Assembly (NCBI GenBank): GCA_958349055.1
Contig: CATWBO010000022.1
Coordinates: forward strand, 1 to 39,749
Source of the DNA: an uncultured bacterium
Lineage (GTDB): Bacteria > Actinomycetota > Coriobacteriia > Coriobacteriales > Coriobacteriaceae
DNA: 39,749 nucleotides
Direction of reading: 5' to 3'
Below the pieces are notes generated by a model. The model saw only the letters and a program-made list of their open reading frames with translations. It made no database searches and was not told the origin of the DNA. The first letter of the stretch is position 1. Each line of letters opens with the position of its first letter. Positions 31,094-39,660 of this stretch are shown here, piece after piece. The position numbers and the translations under genes are program-made.

Positions 31094-32380
31094 TTAAGCG
31101 GCCTGTTTTGATTGGACTTCTCGATGTGAAATTGGCACCGGAGGCTCCAGCACTTCTTCGCTTCTCAGCTCGGAATGTGAGCGTCCGTTGAACTCCCAGA
31201 GGGGAGCGTCTTCATAGATTATCGAGAGGAGCTTGGAGACCTCGGGTGTTTTCTTGCGTTCATAAAGCTCGGGTCGTACGACAATCAATAAGAAAGCTGC
31301 GTCTTCGGCAATTTGCTGGGCTGTCGGCATACCGTTGAGTCCAACGGAACGCAAGAGCTTTGTCATGATGAAATCGAACTCATCTTCTCTTGCATGGAAA
31401 TCAGATGCCTTGAGCTCAGGGTCTCTCAGGACGTACTGCTTGAGTCGTTCGACAGATCGACTGCACTTTATATGCCCGCAGATGACTTCGTCATAGCTGA
31501 GCCTTCTGATTGGAAGACGTTCGTGACCGGCGAAGATGGCTGCTACTCTGATGCCAACGCGCCGTTCGCGCAGCGCGCGCATCTCACCGGTGTATTCGCT
31601 GCGCCGTTCATATTTTCGATAGGAGTATCCGTAGTCATCATAGTAATAAGGGGCTTCATCAACAGCGTCATCGAGCTCTGGCGCTATGAGATAGAGTTTT
31701 CTATCTCTGGATATAATGCAGGGATTGTCGATTTGTCCCGATTCGTTCCTGATTTGCCAAATAGTCTCATTTATCTCAAATCTCGAGACTGGATTGGGGG
31801 CACAGGAGTTGTAGAGCTCAATAAGTTCATCGAGTGAAATGATTCCACAGGCATCTGTGTAGGCGCGGGCGAAGCGCCGTACTTCTTGATTTGATTCAAG
31901 CACACGGCGCTCCCAAGCATCCAAAGTGTCCTGCGGACTTCGATAGCGGGCATGACGATCGATGCGCAACGCGCTCCAATGGTTATCCGCGGCAACGTTC
32001 ATCAGATCTAAGCGCAGATCTTTGTCGGCGATGTGAGCGAGCGACTGATAGTGTTCCAGATCAAGCTCCGGTCGAAAACCCATGTCTTCCGGAACAATTC
32101 GTGCGAGCTTTATGCAACGCTTGAGATAAGTCGGGCCCAGGCTTGGGCTAAAGTGCTGCTTGAGGTGGCAAGCGATGGGCGAGAGTAAGCCATTGAGATT
32201 GGAGATGGGGTATCCGGCAATCTCTTGCTCGAGACGGCGCCCGATGAGCAGAGCCCCTTCCGAGGAGGTCTCATGGTTGATACCTTTCTGGCCGAGGTGT
32301 TTGGCCTCGACAATCCTGCTGATATCTGAGCAGGTGTTTGAAATAATGTCGGGTGAAAGGGTTGGAATCTTTTTAGCCAT
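31094..32380 (-). CDS. Unrecognised 428-residue protein in the repeat-bounded island
   Basis: I do not recognise this family. Residues 40-145 (EGALLIGRRLEQEI...LKQHFSPSLGPTYLKRCIKLARI) are helical and faintly recall the N-terminal domain of DUF1016/YhcG nucleases, without a visible PD-(D/E)xK site. A middle section (175-235, DACGIISLDELIELYNSCAPNPVSRFEINETIWQIRNES) looks like a small winged-helix or SEC-C-adjacent domain. A Tyr/Asp-rich linker (YYYDDYGYSY) and a helical C-terminus follow. No signal peptide or TM. Start ATG 32380 follows GGAG by nine nt. It sits next to a toxin-antitoxin pair, which suggests a defence or stability role; this is only inference. Confidence 0.7.
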   Translation of the reverse strand: MAKKIPTLSPDIISNTCSDISRIVEAKHLGQKGINHETSSEGALLIGRRLEQEIAGYPISNLNGLLSPIACHLKQHFSPSLGPTYLKRCIKLARIVPEDMGFRPELDLEHYQSLAHIADKDLRLDLMNVAADNHWSALRIDRHARYRSPQDTLDAWERRVLESNQEVRRFARAYTDACGIISLDELIELYNSCAPNPVSRFEINETIWQIRNESGQIDNPCIISRDRKLYLIAPELDDAVDEAPYYYDDYGYSYRKYERRSEYTGEMRALRERRVGIRVAAIFAGHERLPIRRLSYDEVICGHIKCSRSVERLKQYVLRDPELKASDFHAREDEFDFIMTKLLRSVGLNGMPTAQQIAEDAAFLLIVVRPELYERKKTPEVSKLLSIIYEDAPLWEFNGRSHSELRSEEVLEPPVPISHREVQSKQAA

Positions 32381-32635
32381 AACGATGCACTCCTGTGTGA
32401 CTCACGGATAACGGAAACGTTTGGTTGTGAGTGCCGTTCTTTGATGGCGACGGCGAACAGGAGCGCAACCTGTCTGAGATGGACGAGTGCAGTAACCACC
32501 GATCTTACTTACCGAGCTCGCTCCAGCGTGTCATTGGGGACCTCCGCGGGATCTCTCGACCAGTCTCATGCCTTGAGGCGAGTATAGCATATAAGCAAAC
32601 GTATGTTCTATAAATTTGAGAAACTGAATTCCTAC
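32381..32635. other. Leader and promoter region of the 428-residue gene
   Basis: On the minus strand an extended -10, TGC-TATACT, lies at 32589-32581, with no clear -35. It predicts a leader of about 195 nt. The leader carries ATTGGGGACC (about 32535-32544), like one arm of the island hairpins, and a short open frame from GTG 32499 that runs out of frame into the main gene. Confidence 0.4.
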
Positions 32636-32764
32636 CTACTCATTTAAGTACGTCCCCAATGAGCGGTTGTGAGGGACCCACGCAAAAAAGCTGTACGTCA
32701 GCATCCAAAGATGTCGAAAAATGTCGACTTTGGATGCTGACGTACATGTTTGGGTTCGGCGGGG
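32636..32764. repeat. 128-nt repeat unit, copy B
   Basis: The matching copy of 30365-30492. It carries a perfect 19-bp stem, TGTACGTCAGCATCCAAAG (32692-32710) with 32728-32746, around a 17-nt loop that repeats ATGTCGA. A 9-nt gap separates it from the right-edge repeat. Confidence 0.92.
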
Positions 32765-32772
32765 CTAGTTAT

Positions 32773-32820
32773 TTGGGGACGTTCTTTAACGACTACTCAT
32801 TTAAGCACGTCCCCAATGAG
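32773..32820. repeat. 48-nt direct repeat with hairpin, right edge of an island
   Basis: The same direction and sequence as 30345-30392 with two changes; TTGGGGACGT (32773-32782) pairs with ACGTCCCCAA (32807-32816). It lies 2 nt before the stop of the glutaredoxin-like gene. Confidence 0.9.
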
Positions 32821-32822
32821 TG

Positions 32823-33068
32823 CTAGAGCAGGTTCTTCTGTACCCACGCGATGATGTCGCTCGACTCGTAGAGCGGTTTACCGTCGATGAACAGGCAGGG
32901 AACCTGGCGTTTTCCTCCGACGGCGATGAGCGTCTGCTCGGCATCGGAATCGGTCGAGATATTGCGTTCGGGAATGGTCACGCCGTTATCGGCCAAAAAG
33001 CGCTTGACCTTTATGCAATACGGGCAGCCGGTCATAACGTAGAGCGCGAGTTCATGATCAGTAGCCAT
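32823..33068 (-). CDS. Glutaredoxin-like protein
   Basis: An 81-residue thioredoxin-fold reductant. The active site is TGCPYC (Cys15, Cys18) at the start of the first helix. RQVPCLFIDGKPLYESSDIIAWVQKNL gives the cis-Pro (VP) loop and the C-terminal helix typical of glutaredoxins and small NrdH-like proteins. Start ATG 33068 follows GGAGACACC. It uses low-molecular thiols or a thioredoxin reductase; partner not shown. It stands 52 nt after the XRE/TipAS gene on the same strand and may be co-transcribed with it. Confidence 0.92.
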   Translation of the reverse strand: MATDHELALYVMTGCPYCIKVKRFLADNGVTIPERNISTDSDAEQTLIAVGGKRQVPCLFIDGKPLYESSDIIAWVQKNLL

Positions 33069-33120
33069 GGTGTCTCCAATCGGTTGAGGTTTCGGTTGAG
33101 ATACCCAAAGCCGCCGTGGT

Positions 33121-33948
33121 CTATGCGCGATCCATTGATGACTCGATGGCATGGACCAGAAACGCCGTGGCTCCGGTGCCGCAGGGCTTGTCGTAGTAGT
33201 CGATAAAGCGCTGATCGGCGAGGTAACCGTGGGCGAGTCCCAGATATGCCTCGTCTTGGGGCTCGCTGCCCCAGTTGAGGCCAACCCAACGGCGATGCAT
33301 CGCGACGAGCTTGCGGGCCTCGCTGCCCTCCGGATCGCCGTCGCCCATGGCAATCGAGAGCTGACCCAGAACAGCGCGTTCAAGTTCCTTCATGTCGTTC
33401 CATGTCTGAGGATCCATGTCCAGTAACGTTTCGTTTGCTGCATCGATAGCCTCATCGCCATAGCGCGCCCGCGCCTCGGCACCGTAGCGCTCCTCGTTTT
33501 CCTGCACGGTGCGCCAGCGCTCCAATTGCGGCAGCACGGCGCCCATGAGCGAGACGGCTTCGTCGAGCGACATACCGGTGTTTTGTGCCAAGCGCGGGGC
33601 ACAATCCTCGATCATTGCCTCCATCGTAGTGTCGTAGGTGTACTTGCCATGGTCGTAGCACCACTTGCAGTAATGATCGGTTGTGGCGCCGTGAGCATCG
33701 GTGCCGCAGTCGTCGGGCGTGAGTATCATGCCGCAGCTCTGACAATGGTGCTCGGGCATTTCGAGCAGATGAGACAGGGGTTCGCCGGTCACGGCGGCGA
33801 TGAGCTTCATCATGTCGATGCCCGGGGTGACTTCGCCGCGCTCCCAGCGGCTCACGGCTTGGCGCGTGACGTAGAGCTTGGCGGCGAGCTGCTCTTGGGT
33901 GAGATTGTTGTCGCGGCGGATGGCGATGAGCTTTTCTGCAAAGGACAT
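33121..33948 (-). CDS. XRE regulator with zinc ribbon and TipAS-like ligand domain
   Basis: A 275-residue, three-domain regulator. Residues 5-60 form an XRE HTH (NNLTQEQLAAKLYVTRQAVSRWERG). Residues 68-110 form a zinc ribbon (HCQSCGMIL ... HYCKWC; Cys69, Cys72, Cys94, Cys97), like PF12674. Residues 150-270 resemble the TipAS domain (EERYGAEARARYG ... WVGLNWGSEPQDEAYLGLAHGYLADQRFIDYYDKPCGTGATAFLVHAIE), known from MerR regulators such as TipA that bind thiopeptides. Here XRE replaces MerR. Start ATG 33948 follows AAAGGAG. The glutaredoxin-like gene is downstream. Ligand unknown; a peptide antibiotic is possible. Confidence 0.9.
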   Translation of the reverse strand: MSFAEKLIAIRRDNNLTQEQLAAKLYVTRQAVSRWERGEVTPGIDMMKLIAAVTGEPLSHLLEMPEHHCQSCGMILTPDDCGTDAHGATTDHYCKWCYDHGKYTYDTTMEAMIEDCAPRLAQNTGMSLDEAVSLMGAVLPQLERWRTVQENEERYGAEARARYGDEAIDAANETLLDMDPQTWNDMKELERAVLGQLSIAMGDGDPEGSEARKLVAMHRRWVGLNWGSEPQDEAYLGLAHGYLADQRFIDYYDKPCGTGATAFLVHAIESSMDRA

Positions 33949-34076
33949 GACGGCTCCTTTCTGCTGTTTATTGGCTTTAAGCATACGCGGCGGCTGGTGT
34001 CCTTCCAAGCAACCGTTGGTTGCATGCAGATGGCGACGAGAGAGAATCGCGGCCCGTCGCCCGCGCGCCCATGCCG

Positions 34077-34082
34077 TACAAT
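34077..34082 (+). promoter_or_regulatory. -10 box of a probable leaderless mRNA
   Basis: TACAAT ends 7 nt before ATG 34090, so transcription should start at or next to the start codon. No Shine-Dalgarno sequence is present. This is the usual layout of leaderless actinobacterial genes. No -35 is clear. Confidence 0.6.
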
Positions 34083-34089
34083 GACCGGC

Positions 34090-34827
34090 ATGGAATCTAT
34101 TGCACACATACATACCGACCTGCCACAGAAGTTCGGCATCCCACGCAACAGCTTTTTGGCGCCCCATCTGCAGGGACGCATCGTCTTTGAACCGGAATTT
34201 GCCTCCAACGCAGCAGTTGAGGGTCTGGATTCCTTCTCTCACCTATGGCTGCTCTGGCGCTTCGAAAACGGCACGCCCGGCGGCACGGCTAAGGACATAG
34301 CCGCCGATGCCAAAAAGCAGGACAGGTCCGGCACCAACGCAAAATGGTCGAAGACCGTGCGTCCGCCGCGCCTGGGCGGAGCCGAGCGTGTGGGCGTCTT
34401 TGCCACGCGCAGTCCGTTTCGCCCTAATCCCATCGGGCTCACCTGCGTCAAGCTCGACCGCGTCGAGCTTACCGACGATGGCCCCATCATCCATGTGCTG
34501 GGGGCCGATCTGCGCGACGGCACGCCCATCTATGACATCAAGCCCTACATTCCGTTTGCAGACTGTCACCCGGATGCGACTGGTGGCTGGATTGAGGATG
34601 CGCCGTGGCAAAAGCTCGATGTCGAGCTCCCGCAAACGCTGCAGGACATGGTCCCGCCCGCAAAGCTCCCCGGCCTGGTCGAGGTCCTTCGCCAAGATCC
34701 GCGCCGCGCAGGCAGCAAGCACGAGCCAAACCGCGTTTATCACTTGGCATACGCCGGACTCGACGTGTCTTTTACCGTTGACGGAACCAGGCTAACGGTG
34801 CTCGCCGTCAAAGAGGCGCGGGACTAA
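34090..34827 (+). CDS. trmO: TrmO-type tRNA (N6-threonylcarbamoyl-A37) methyltransferase
   Basis: A 245-residue SAM-dependent enzyme of the TsaA/TrmO beta-barrel family, which methylates t6A37 in tRNA. Family motifs: FGIPRNSF near the start, SHLWLLWRFE, ERVGVFATRSPFRPNPIGLTCVKLDRVE with the SAM-binding RSPFRPNPIGL, and GTPIYDIKPYIPFADC. A C-terminal domain follows with the RRAGSKHEPNRVYHL part. Start ATG 34090 has no ribosome binding site but a -10 box just upstream; ATG 34081 is also in frame. It is divergent from the XRE/TipAS gene and followed by the lyase gene after 112 nt. Confidence 0.92.
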   Translation: MESIAHIHTDLPQKFGIPRNSFLAPHLQGRIVFEPEFASNAAVEGLDSFSHLWLLWRFENGTPGGTAKDIAADAKKQDRSGTNAKWSKTVRPPRLGGAERVGVFATRSPFRPNPIGLTCVKLDRVELTDDGPIIHVLGADLRDGTPIYDIKPYIPFADCHPDATGGWIEDAPWQKLDVELPQTLQDMVPPAKLPGLVEVLRQDPRRAGSKHEPNRVYHLAYAGLDVSFTVDGTRLTVLAVKEARD

Positions 34828-34939
34828 CCGGCGATTCGTCCGACCCCGCCAAATTCAAGACCAAAACCCATGCCAAAACCGCCCGCGCTGGTGGACAATA
34901 ACGCCTACCAAAACAATCCGCTTTGCACGGGAGCTCAGC

Positions 34940-36151
34940 ATGAAATACGACTTTACCTCGCTTATCGACCGCCACGGCATGGACGCCATCGCCGTTGACT
35001 CCTGGGGAGAAATCCCCGGCATGGCGCCAAACGTACCCGATGAGGGCTTCGACCGCATCCCGATGTGGGTGGCGGATATGAATTTTGCCACGGTGCCCAC
35101 GGTTCAGGAACACATCATTCAGCGCGCCCAGCATCCCATGTTTGGCTATTTCAATCCGCGTGACGAGTACTTCGACCGCATCATCGAATGGCAAAGCCGC
35201 CGTAATGGCGTCGAAGGCCTGCTCCCCGAGCATATCGGCTACGAAAACGGCGTACTGGGCGGTGTCGTGTCCACGCTGCGCGCGTATGTCCAGCCGGGCG
35301 ATGCGGTGCTGGTCCATAGCCCCACCTACATTGGTTTTACCAAGTCCATCGAAGCCGCGGGCTATCGCATTGTCCACAGCCCGCTTGAGCTCGACGATCA
35401 GGGCGTGTGGCGTATGGACTTTGAGGACATGGAGCGCAAGCTCGCCCAAAACCACATCCATGCCGCGGTGTTCTGCTCGCCGCACAATCCCTGCGGCCGC
35501 GTATGGGAGCGCGACGAGATTGAGCGCGCCATGGACATCTATCGCCAGCACGATTGCGTGGTGATCTCGGATGAGATTTGGTCCGATATCATCCTGCCTA
35601 GTCACAAGCATATCCCGACGCAGTCGGTGAGCGAGGATGCCCGCATGCGCACGGTTGCCCTCTACGCGCCCAGCAAGACGTTCAACCTGGCGGGCCTGGT
35701 CGGCAGCTACCACATCATCTATAACGAGACGCTGCGCGACCGCGTGTGCACCGTGTCCAACAAGACTCACTACAACGAGATGAACGTCCTCTCCATGCAT
35801 GCGCTTATCGGTGCCTACCAGCCGCAAGGCTACGAGTGGGTGGACGAGCTCAACCAGGTGCTTGCCGGCAATATCGAGTACTTCTGCAATTACGTGGACG
35901 AGCATTTTGCGGGCGTGTCCTATTCGCGTCCGCAGGGCACCTACATGGTGTTTCTAGACTGCACCGAGTGGTGTCGCGAACATGGCCGCGATATTCAGTG
36001 GCTGCTTGACGAGGGGGCGCGCGTGGGCGTTGGGTATCAGGATGGCCGTCCGTTCCACGGGCCCTGCCACATTCGCGTGAATCTGGCGCTGCCGCTTTCG
36101 CGGGTAAAGGAGGCGTGTGAGCGCCTGGACCGCTACGTTTTTGGGGTATAG
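34940..36151 (+). CDS. MalY/PatB-family cystathionine beta-lyase
   Basis: A 403-residue PLP enzyme of fold type I that cleaves C-S bonds, likely cystathionine or cysteine to pyruvate, ammonia and a thiol. Motifs: PMWVADMNF near the N-terminus, CSPHNPCGRVW (Asn183), ISDEIWSDI (Asp211 for the pyridine nitrogen) and APSKTFNLAG with Lys246 as the Schiff-base lysine. The C-terminal RVNLALP holds the carboxylate-binding Arg. Start ATG 34940 follows GGGAG. The gene stands alone; a strong hairpin follows. MalY-type regulatory functions are possible. Confidence 0.93.
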   Translation: MKYDFTSLIDRHGMDAIAVDSWGEIPGMAPNVPDEGFDRIPMWVADMNFATVPTVQEHIIQRAQHPMFGYFNPRDEYFDRIIEWQSRRNGVEGLLPEHIGYENGVLGGVVSTLRAYVQPGDAVLVHSPTYIGFTKSIEAAGYRIVHSPLELDDQGVWRMDFEDMERKLAQNHIHAAVFCSPHNPCGRVWERDEIERAMDIYRQHDCVVISDEIWSDIILPSHKHIPTQSVSEDARMRTVALYAPSKTFNLAGLVGSYHIIYNETLRDRVCTVSNKTHYNEMNVLSMHALIGAYQPQGYEWVDELNQVLAGNIEYFCNYVDEHFAGVSYSRPQGTYMVFLDCTEWCREHGRDIQWLLDEGARVGVGYQDGRPFHGPCHIRVNLALPLSRVKEACERLDRYVFGV

Positions 36152-36175
36152 GGGGCGCTCGATTCGAGTGCTGCT

Positions 36176-36212
36176 CCATGCGCCCACGCCGTCAAAATGC
36201 GTGGGCGCATGG
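36176..36212. terminator. Strong hairpin between convergent genes
   Basis: CCATGCGCCCACGC (36176-36189) pairs perfectly with GCGTGGGCGCATGG (36199-36212) around a 9-nt loop. No T run follows on either strand, so it may block RNA decay or act with Rho rather than as an intrinsic terminator. Confidence 0.5.
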
Positions 36213-36247
36213 GGCGCAGAGGGTAGCGAGCGCGTTTTCCGCATTCG

Positions 36248-36727
36248 CTACTTTTCGTGAATCTGCTTACCGCAGAGATGCTCAATCGTAATCTCGTAGA
36301 GTTGGACGCCCTTGATGTCTTTGGCGATTTCCTCCTCGACTTCTTCGGCGGAAGGGTAGTACTTAAGCGCGAGCTGGCGGACTTTGTCCTCGATAAACGC
36401 GGGCGCTTCATCTACCAGGCGACAACGACCAAAGACCACGGTACTCATAACGTAGGGAGCCCAGTCATCTTCCTTGTACCACTCGTTGCCGTAAACGGTA
36501 AAGCAGATCTTGTCATCGCGCTTGAGTGCGTCGACCTTGTGGCCGGCTTTGGCGCCATGGAAATAAATCTTGTCGTGCTCGGCGTCAAAGAAGTAGTTGA
36601 CGGGAATGGCGTACGGGTAGCCATCGTCGCCGTTGACGGCAAAGACGCCGCGCTTACAGGTGGCGAGCAACTCGCGTGCTTCCTCGTCGGTGATGGCGCG
36701 TTTCTTTCGACGTAAGGGCCTAAACAT
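36248..36727 (-). CDS. Pyridoxamine-phosphate-oxidase-fold flavin protein
   Basis: A 159-residue split-barrel flavin protein. The typical N-terminal pattern is present: ITDEEARELLATCKRGVFAVNGDDGYPYAIPVNYFFD, then KIYFHGAKAGHKVDALKRDDKICFTVYG and the YVMSTVVFGRC strand. It resembles the NimA/5-nitroimidazole reductase-like branch. The C-terminus has the LALKYYPSAEEVEEEI segment typical of that subgroup. Start ATG 36727 follows AAAGGAA. Substrate unknown; nitro-compound or quinone reduction is only a family possibility. It is 41 nt after the hybrid kinase gene on the same strand. Confidence 0.9.
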   Translation of the reverse strand: MFRPLRRKKRAITDEEARELLATCKRGVFAVNGDDGYPYAIPVNYFFDAEHDKIYFHGAKAGHKVDALKRDDKICFTVYGNEWYKEDDWAPYVMSTVVFGRCRLVDEAPAFIEDKVRQLALKYYPSAEEVEEEIAKDIKGVQLYEITIEHLCGKQIHEK

Positions 36728-36768
36728 CGTTGGCTTCCTTTCTACTGCGCATGGTGGTTGAGCACAAA

Positions 36769-39573
36769 CTATAGCGAAACGGCCCCGTTTTTCTTGATAC
36801 AAGCGAGTATGTTTTTGAGCTTGTTAAAGTCGAGCGGTTTGGGCAGATGGGCGTTCATGCCGGCGTCGTGCGCCGCCTTGGCGTCTTCGGCAAAGGCGTT
36901 GGCGGTGAGCGCGATGATGGGGATGTCGGCCGCATCGGCCTTTTCGCTCAGGCGGATCGCGCGGGTTGCCTCGTAGCCGTCCATGCCCGGCATCATGATG
37001 TCCATTAGAATCGCATCGAAGCTACCCGCGGGACGGCCAACGTATAGGTCGACCGCTTCGTTGCCGTCGGCGGCGCGAGTTACGACGATGCCCTCGCTTT
37101 CGAGCAGAGCCTGGGCAATCTCGGCATTGAGCTCGTTATCTTCTGCCAAAAGAACGTTCATGTCGGCAAGCGAGCAACTGTATGCCTGCTCGTCCGTACG
37201 TTCTTTTGCCTGAGGGTTCTTGTCGATATCGAGCGGAATCTGGACGTTAAACGTACTTCCCACGCCAACTTCACTCGAAATCTCAATCGTGCCGCCCATC
37301 ATGTCGATGAGCGATTTGACGATTGGCATGCCCATGCCGGTTCCTTGGAACTTGCTGCGCGCATCGTCACCTTCTTGGGCAAACGGCTCATAGATATGCT
37401 TTAAAAACTCGGGAGCCATGCCAATGCCGGTATCCGAAACGCTAAAGCAAAAGAGCGCGCGCCCATCATCGAGTGGCTTGGTCTGTGAGCTAAAGGTGAC
37501 GGAGCCGCCGCGCTTGTTGTACTTAATGCTGTTGTCTAGCAGGTTGATTATGATCCGTCGGATATGGGTGGGACTGCCGATCATGTATGGCCCTGTGGCG
37601 TACGGCAGGCTATTGTCCTGCATTGTGATGCCGTTACCGGACGCGCGGAGCTTGCACAGCACCAGCGCATCGTCACAGAGCTCTTTGAGGTTAAAAGGAG
37701 CATGTTCCAGTGTTAGCTTGCGGTCTTCGATTTTGCCCATCTCGAGGATATCGTTGATTAGCGAGAGCAGGTGATTGGCGGCAACACGCGCCTTGGCGCG
37801 GCTTTCGCGGGTGACTTGCATATCGCCGTCTTTCAATTCCTCAATTTCGATAAGGCCCAGGATGCCGTTGAGCGGCGTGCGGATGTCGTGGCTCATGCGC
37901 GTGAGGAAAGCGGTTTTGGCGGCGTTGGCGGCATCGGCTTTCTGCCGTTCCTCCTGTGCGCGGTAAAGCGACCAGACAAGGATGACGATGCCGGTGAGCA
38001 AAATGCAGATGACGACTGCCGCAATGACGATGCGGTTGCGGTAGAGAAGTCGGAACGCATCCGATTCTTGCGCCGAGTACGATGTGGGGAAATAGCTGTT
38101 TGCAGAGAGCGATTCACCTGCATTGACGATGCCCTTATTGATGATTCCCAGCAGCTCGGGCTTGCCGCGCGAAATTAAACACGATAGTTGCGCCGTGTTG
38201 GTGAGTTCCTGTGTTTCGAAATCCTCGATGTCGTAGATGTCGCGGAGAGTTTCCAGGCGCGTGCTGGGGACAATGATGCAACGTGCCTTCCCCTCATTGA
38301 GGGCTTTGAGCACCTCGCCGTCATTCGAATACTCGGTTACCGTTGCGTTCGGAAAGAGACTTTCGAGCTCAAAACGGTTAACGATTGTGCTCTTTGTACA
38401 AGCGATGTTCTTAAGGTCTCTGTTCAGGTTTTTGCCACTGTGAATGGCGGTCAGCGAAACCGTTCCCATCGAGTTTGACTGGATGACCCCTGTCTGCTCG
38501 GCGAGCCAGTAGTCGCGAAACAACGGCAGGGCGACATCGATGGTTCCGTTGGAAAGGGCTTTGATCATTTGCTTGTTGTTCGAGAGTGCGATTGTTTTGA
38601 CCGTAATGCCAAACTTGTCGTGCAACGTCGTTGCAAGCGAGGCGAGCGACCCTTCCATCTCGCCGTCGTCATTTTGCGTGCAGTAAGGAAGTTGGTTTTT
38701 AAGATAGCCGAGCGTGATGGTATTGCCGTTTTCTTTGAGCCAGGTGGTCTCGGTACCGGTGAGCGATGACGAGCCACTGTTTTGGGTCGAGTAACTCGAT
38801 TTGACTTCCTCGTTATAGCGCGGGTTATCGCGGGCGATGGTCGTCATGGCGGCGTTGATGTCGTTCATCAGATCGGGGCGGCTTTTGGGAACGGCAAAAT
38901 AGTAGTCGCTCGAGCCTACGTAGAACATGGGTGACGCATCGGGCGACGAAATGGTGTCGTTCATGATGACGGCGTCGACCTCGCCGTCTGCAAGCGCCTC
39001 AAAGAGGGCACTGCCGGTGTCGATTTCTTTATAGGTGCAGGTAACGCCTTCGCCGGCGAGCCACTGCTGGCCGACGATAGTTTGCATAACGCCAGAGTTG
39101 CAGCCGATGGTGAGGCCTTGGAGCGCTTGGGGGTCGCCCTTGGCCAGATCGTCGCGGTCGGGCCTGGCGTAGATGTAGTAGCGCTCGGTGCCCTCGGGGT
39201 TCGAGGAAAAGAGCAGCTTCTGCTCGCGCTCTGCTGAATACGAGATGTTGGGCATGAGGTCGATTTCGCCAGCCTCGAGCATGTCCATAAGCTCGGAGAA
39301 GGTGCCGCTAACGTATTCGTATTGCCAGCCCTTTGTGTAATACGAGAGGGTCTGGAGGTACTCGTAGCCCCATCCCGAGAGTCGCTCGCCCGGCGCACCT
39401 TCCTGGAAGCCCTTGTTGTTGACGAGCCAGCCAACGCGGACCGTCTTGACCTGCTGGTCGGAGTCGGCGGCAAAGGCGGGGGCGGGCATGGCGGCGCTCA
39501 GTACGGCGAGTGCAGCCAGCGCGACGGCCAGGGTGCGATATAGGGTTAAGCGAAGGACGGCGGAAGGTTTCAC
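36769..39573 (-). CDS. EvgS/BvgS-like hybrid sensor histidine kinase with two solute-binding domains
   Basis: A 934-residue membrane hybrid kinase. A signal sequence (to about AFA, 37) leads into two external solute-binding protein family 3 domains (about 45-260 and 285-480). The single TM is near 517-538. The dimerisation box FLTRMSHDIRTPLNGIL has His562, and the ATPase has LLDNSIKYN, VSDTGIGM and GTGMGM. The C-terminal receiver has Asp858 (AILMDIMMPGMDG) and the Lys in PKPLD. No Hpt domain is present. Start GTG 39573 is chosen since AGGA lies six nt before; TTG 39579 has none. The output partner is not in the window. A soluble amino-acid-like ligand is likely. Confidence 0.94.
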   Translation of the reverse strand: MKPSAVLRLTLYRTLAVALAALAVLSAAMPAPAFAADSDQQVKTVRVGWLVNNKGFQEGAPGERLSGWGYEYLQTLSYYTKGWQYEYVSGTFSELMDMLEAGEIDLMPNISYSAEREQKLLFSSNPEGTERYYIYARPDRDDLAKGDPQALQGLTIGCNSGVMQTIVGQQWLAGEGVTCTYKEIDTGSALFEALADGEVDAVIMNDTISSPDASPMFYVGSSDYYFAVPKSRPDLMNDINAAMTTIARDNPRYNEEVKSSYSTQNSGSSSLTGTETTWLKENGNTITLGYLKNQLPYCTQNDDGEMEGSLASLATTLHDKFGITVKTIALSNNKQMIKALSNGTIDVALPLFRDYWLAEQTGVIQSNSMGTVSLTAIHSGKNLNRDLKNIACTKSTIVNRFELESLFPNATVTEYSNDGEVLKALNEGKARCIIVPSTRLETLRDIYDIEDFETQELTNTAQLSCLISRGKPELLGIINKGIVNAGESLSANSYFPTSYSAQESDAFRLLYRNRIVIAAVVICILLTGIVILVWSLYRAQEERQKADAANAAKTAFLTRMSHDIRTPLNGILGLIEIEELKDGDMQVTRESRAKARVAANHLLSLINDILEMGKIEDRKLTLEHAPFNLKELCDDALVLCKLRASGNGITMQDNSLPYATGPYMIGSPTHIRRIIINLLDNSIKYNKRGGSVTFSSQTKPLDDGRALFCFSVSDTGIGMAPEFLKHIYEPFAQEGDDARSKFQGTGMGMPIVKSLIDMMGGTIEISSEVGVGSTFNVQIPLDIDKNPQAKERTDEQAYSCSLADMNVLLAEDNELNAEIAQALLESEGIVVTRAADGNEAVDLYVGRPAGSFDAILMDIMMPGMDGYEATRAIRLSEKADAADIPIIALTANAFAEDAKAAHDAGMNAHLPKPLDFNKLKNILACIKKNGAVSL

Positions 39574-39660
39574 ATGCAATCCTATCGAGTCGAGACAATT
39601 TCACATAAGGATACCAGCTCAGCCCACCTGGTCGGCAGCTGCACCGCTAAACGGTCCCGC

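Noticed and set aside
32110..32499. A 129-codon frame overlapping the start of the 428-residue gene
   Set aside because: It runs out of frame through the main gene with no motif. A short leader peptide role is possible but not shown.
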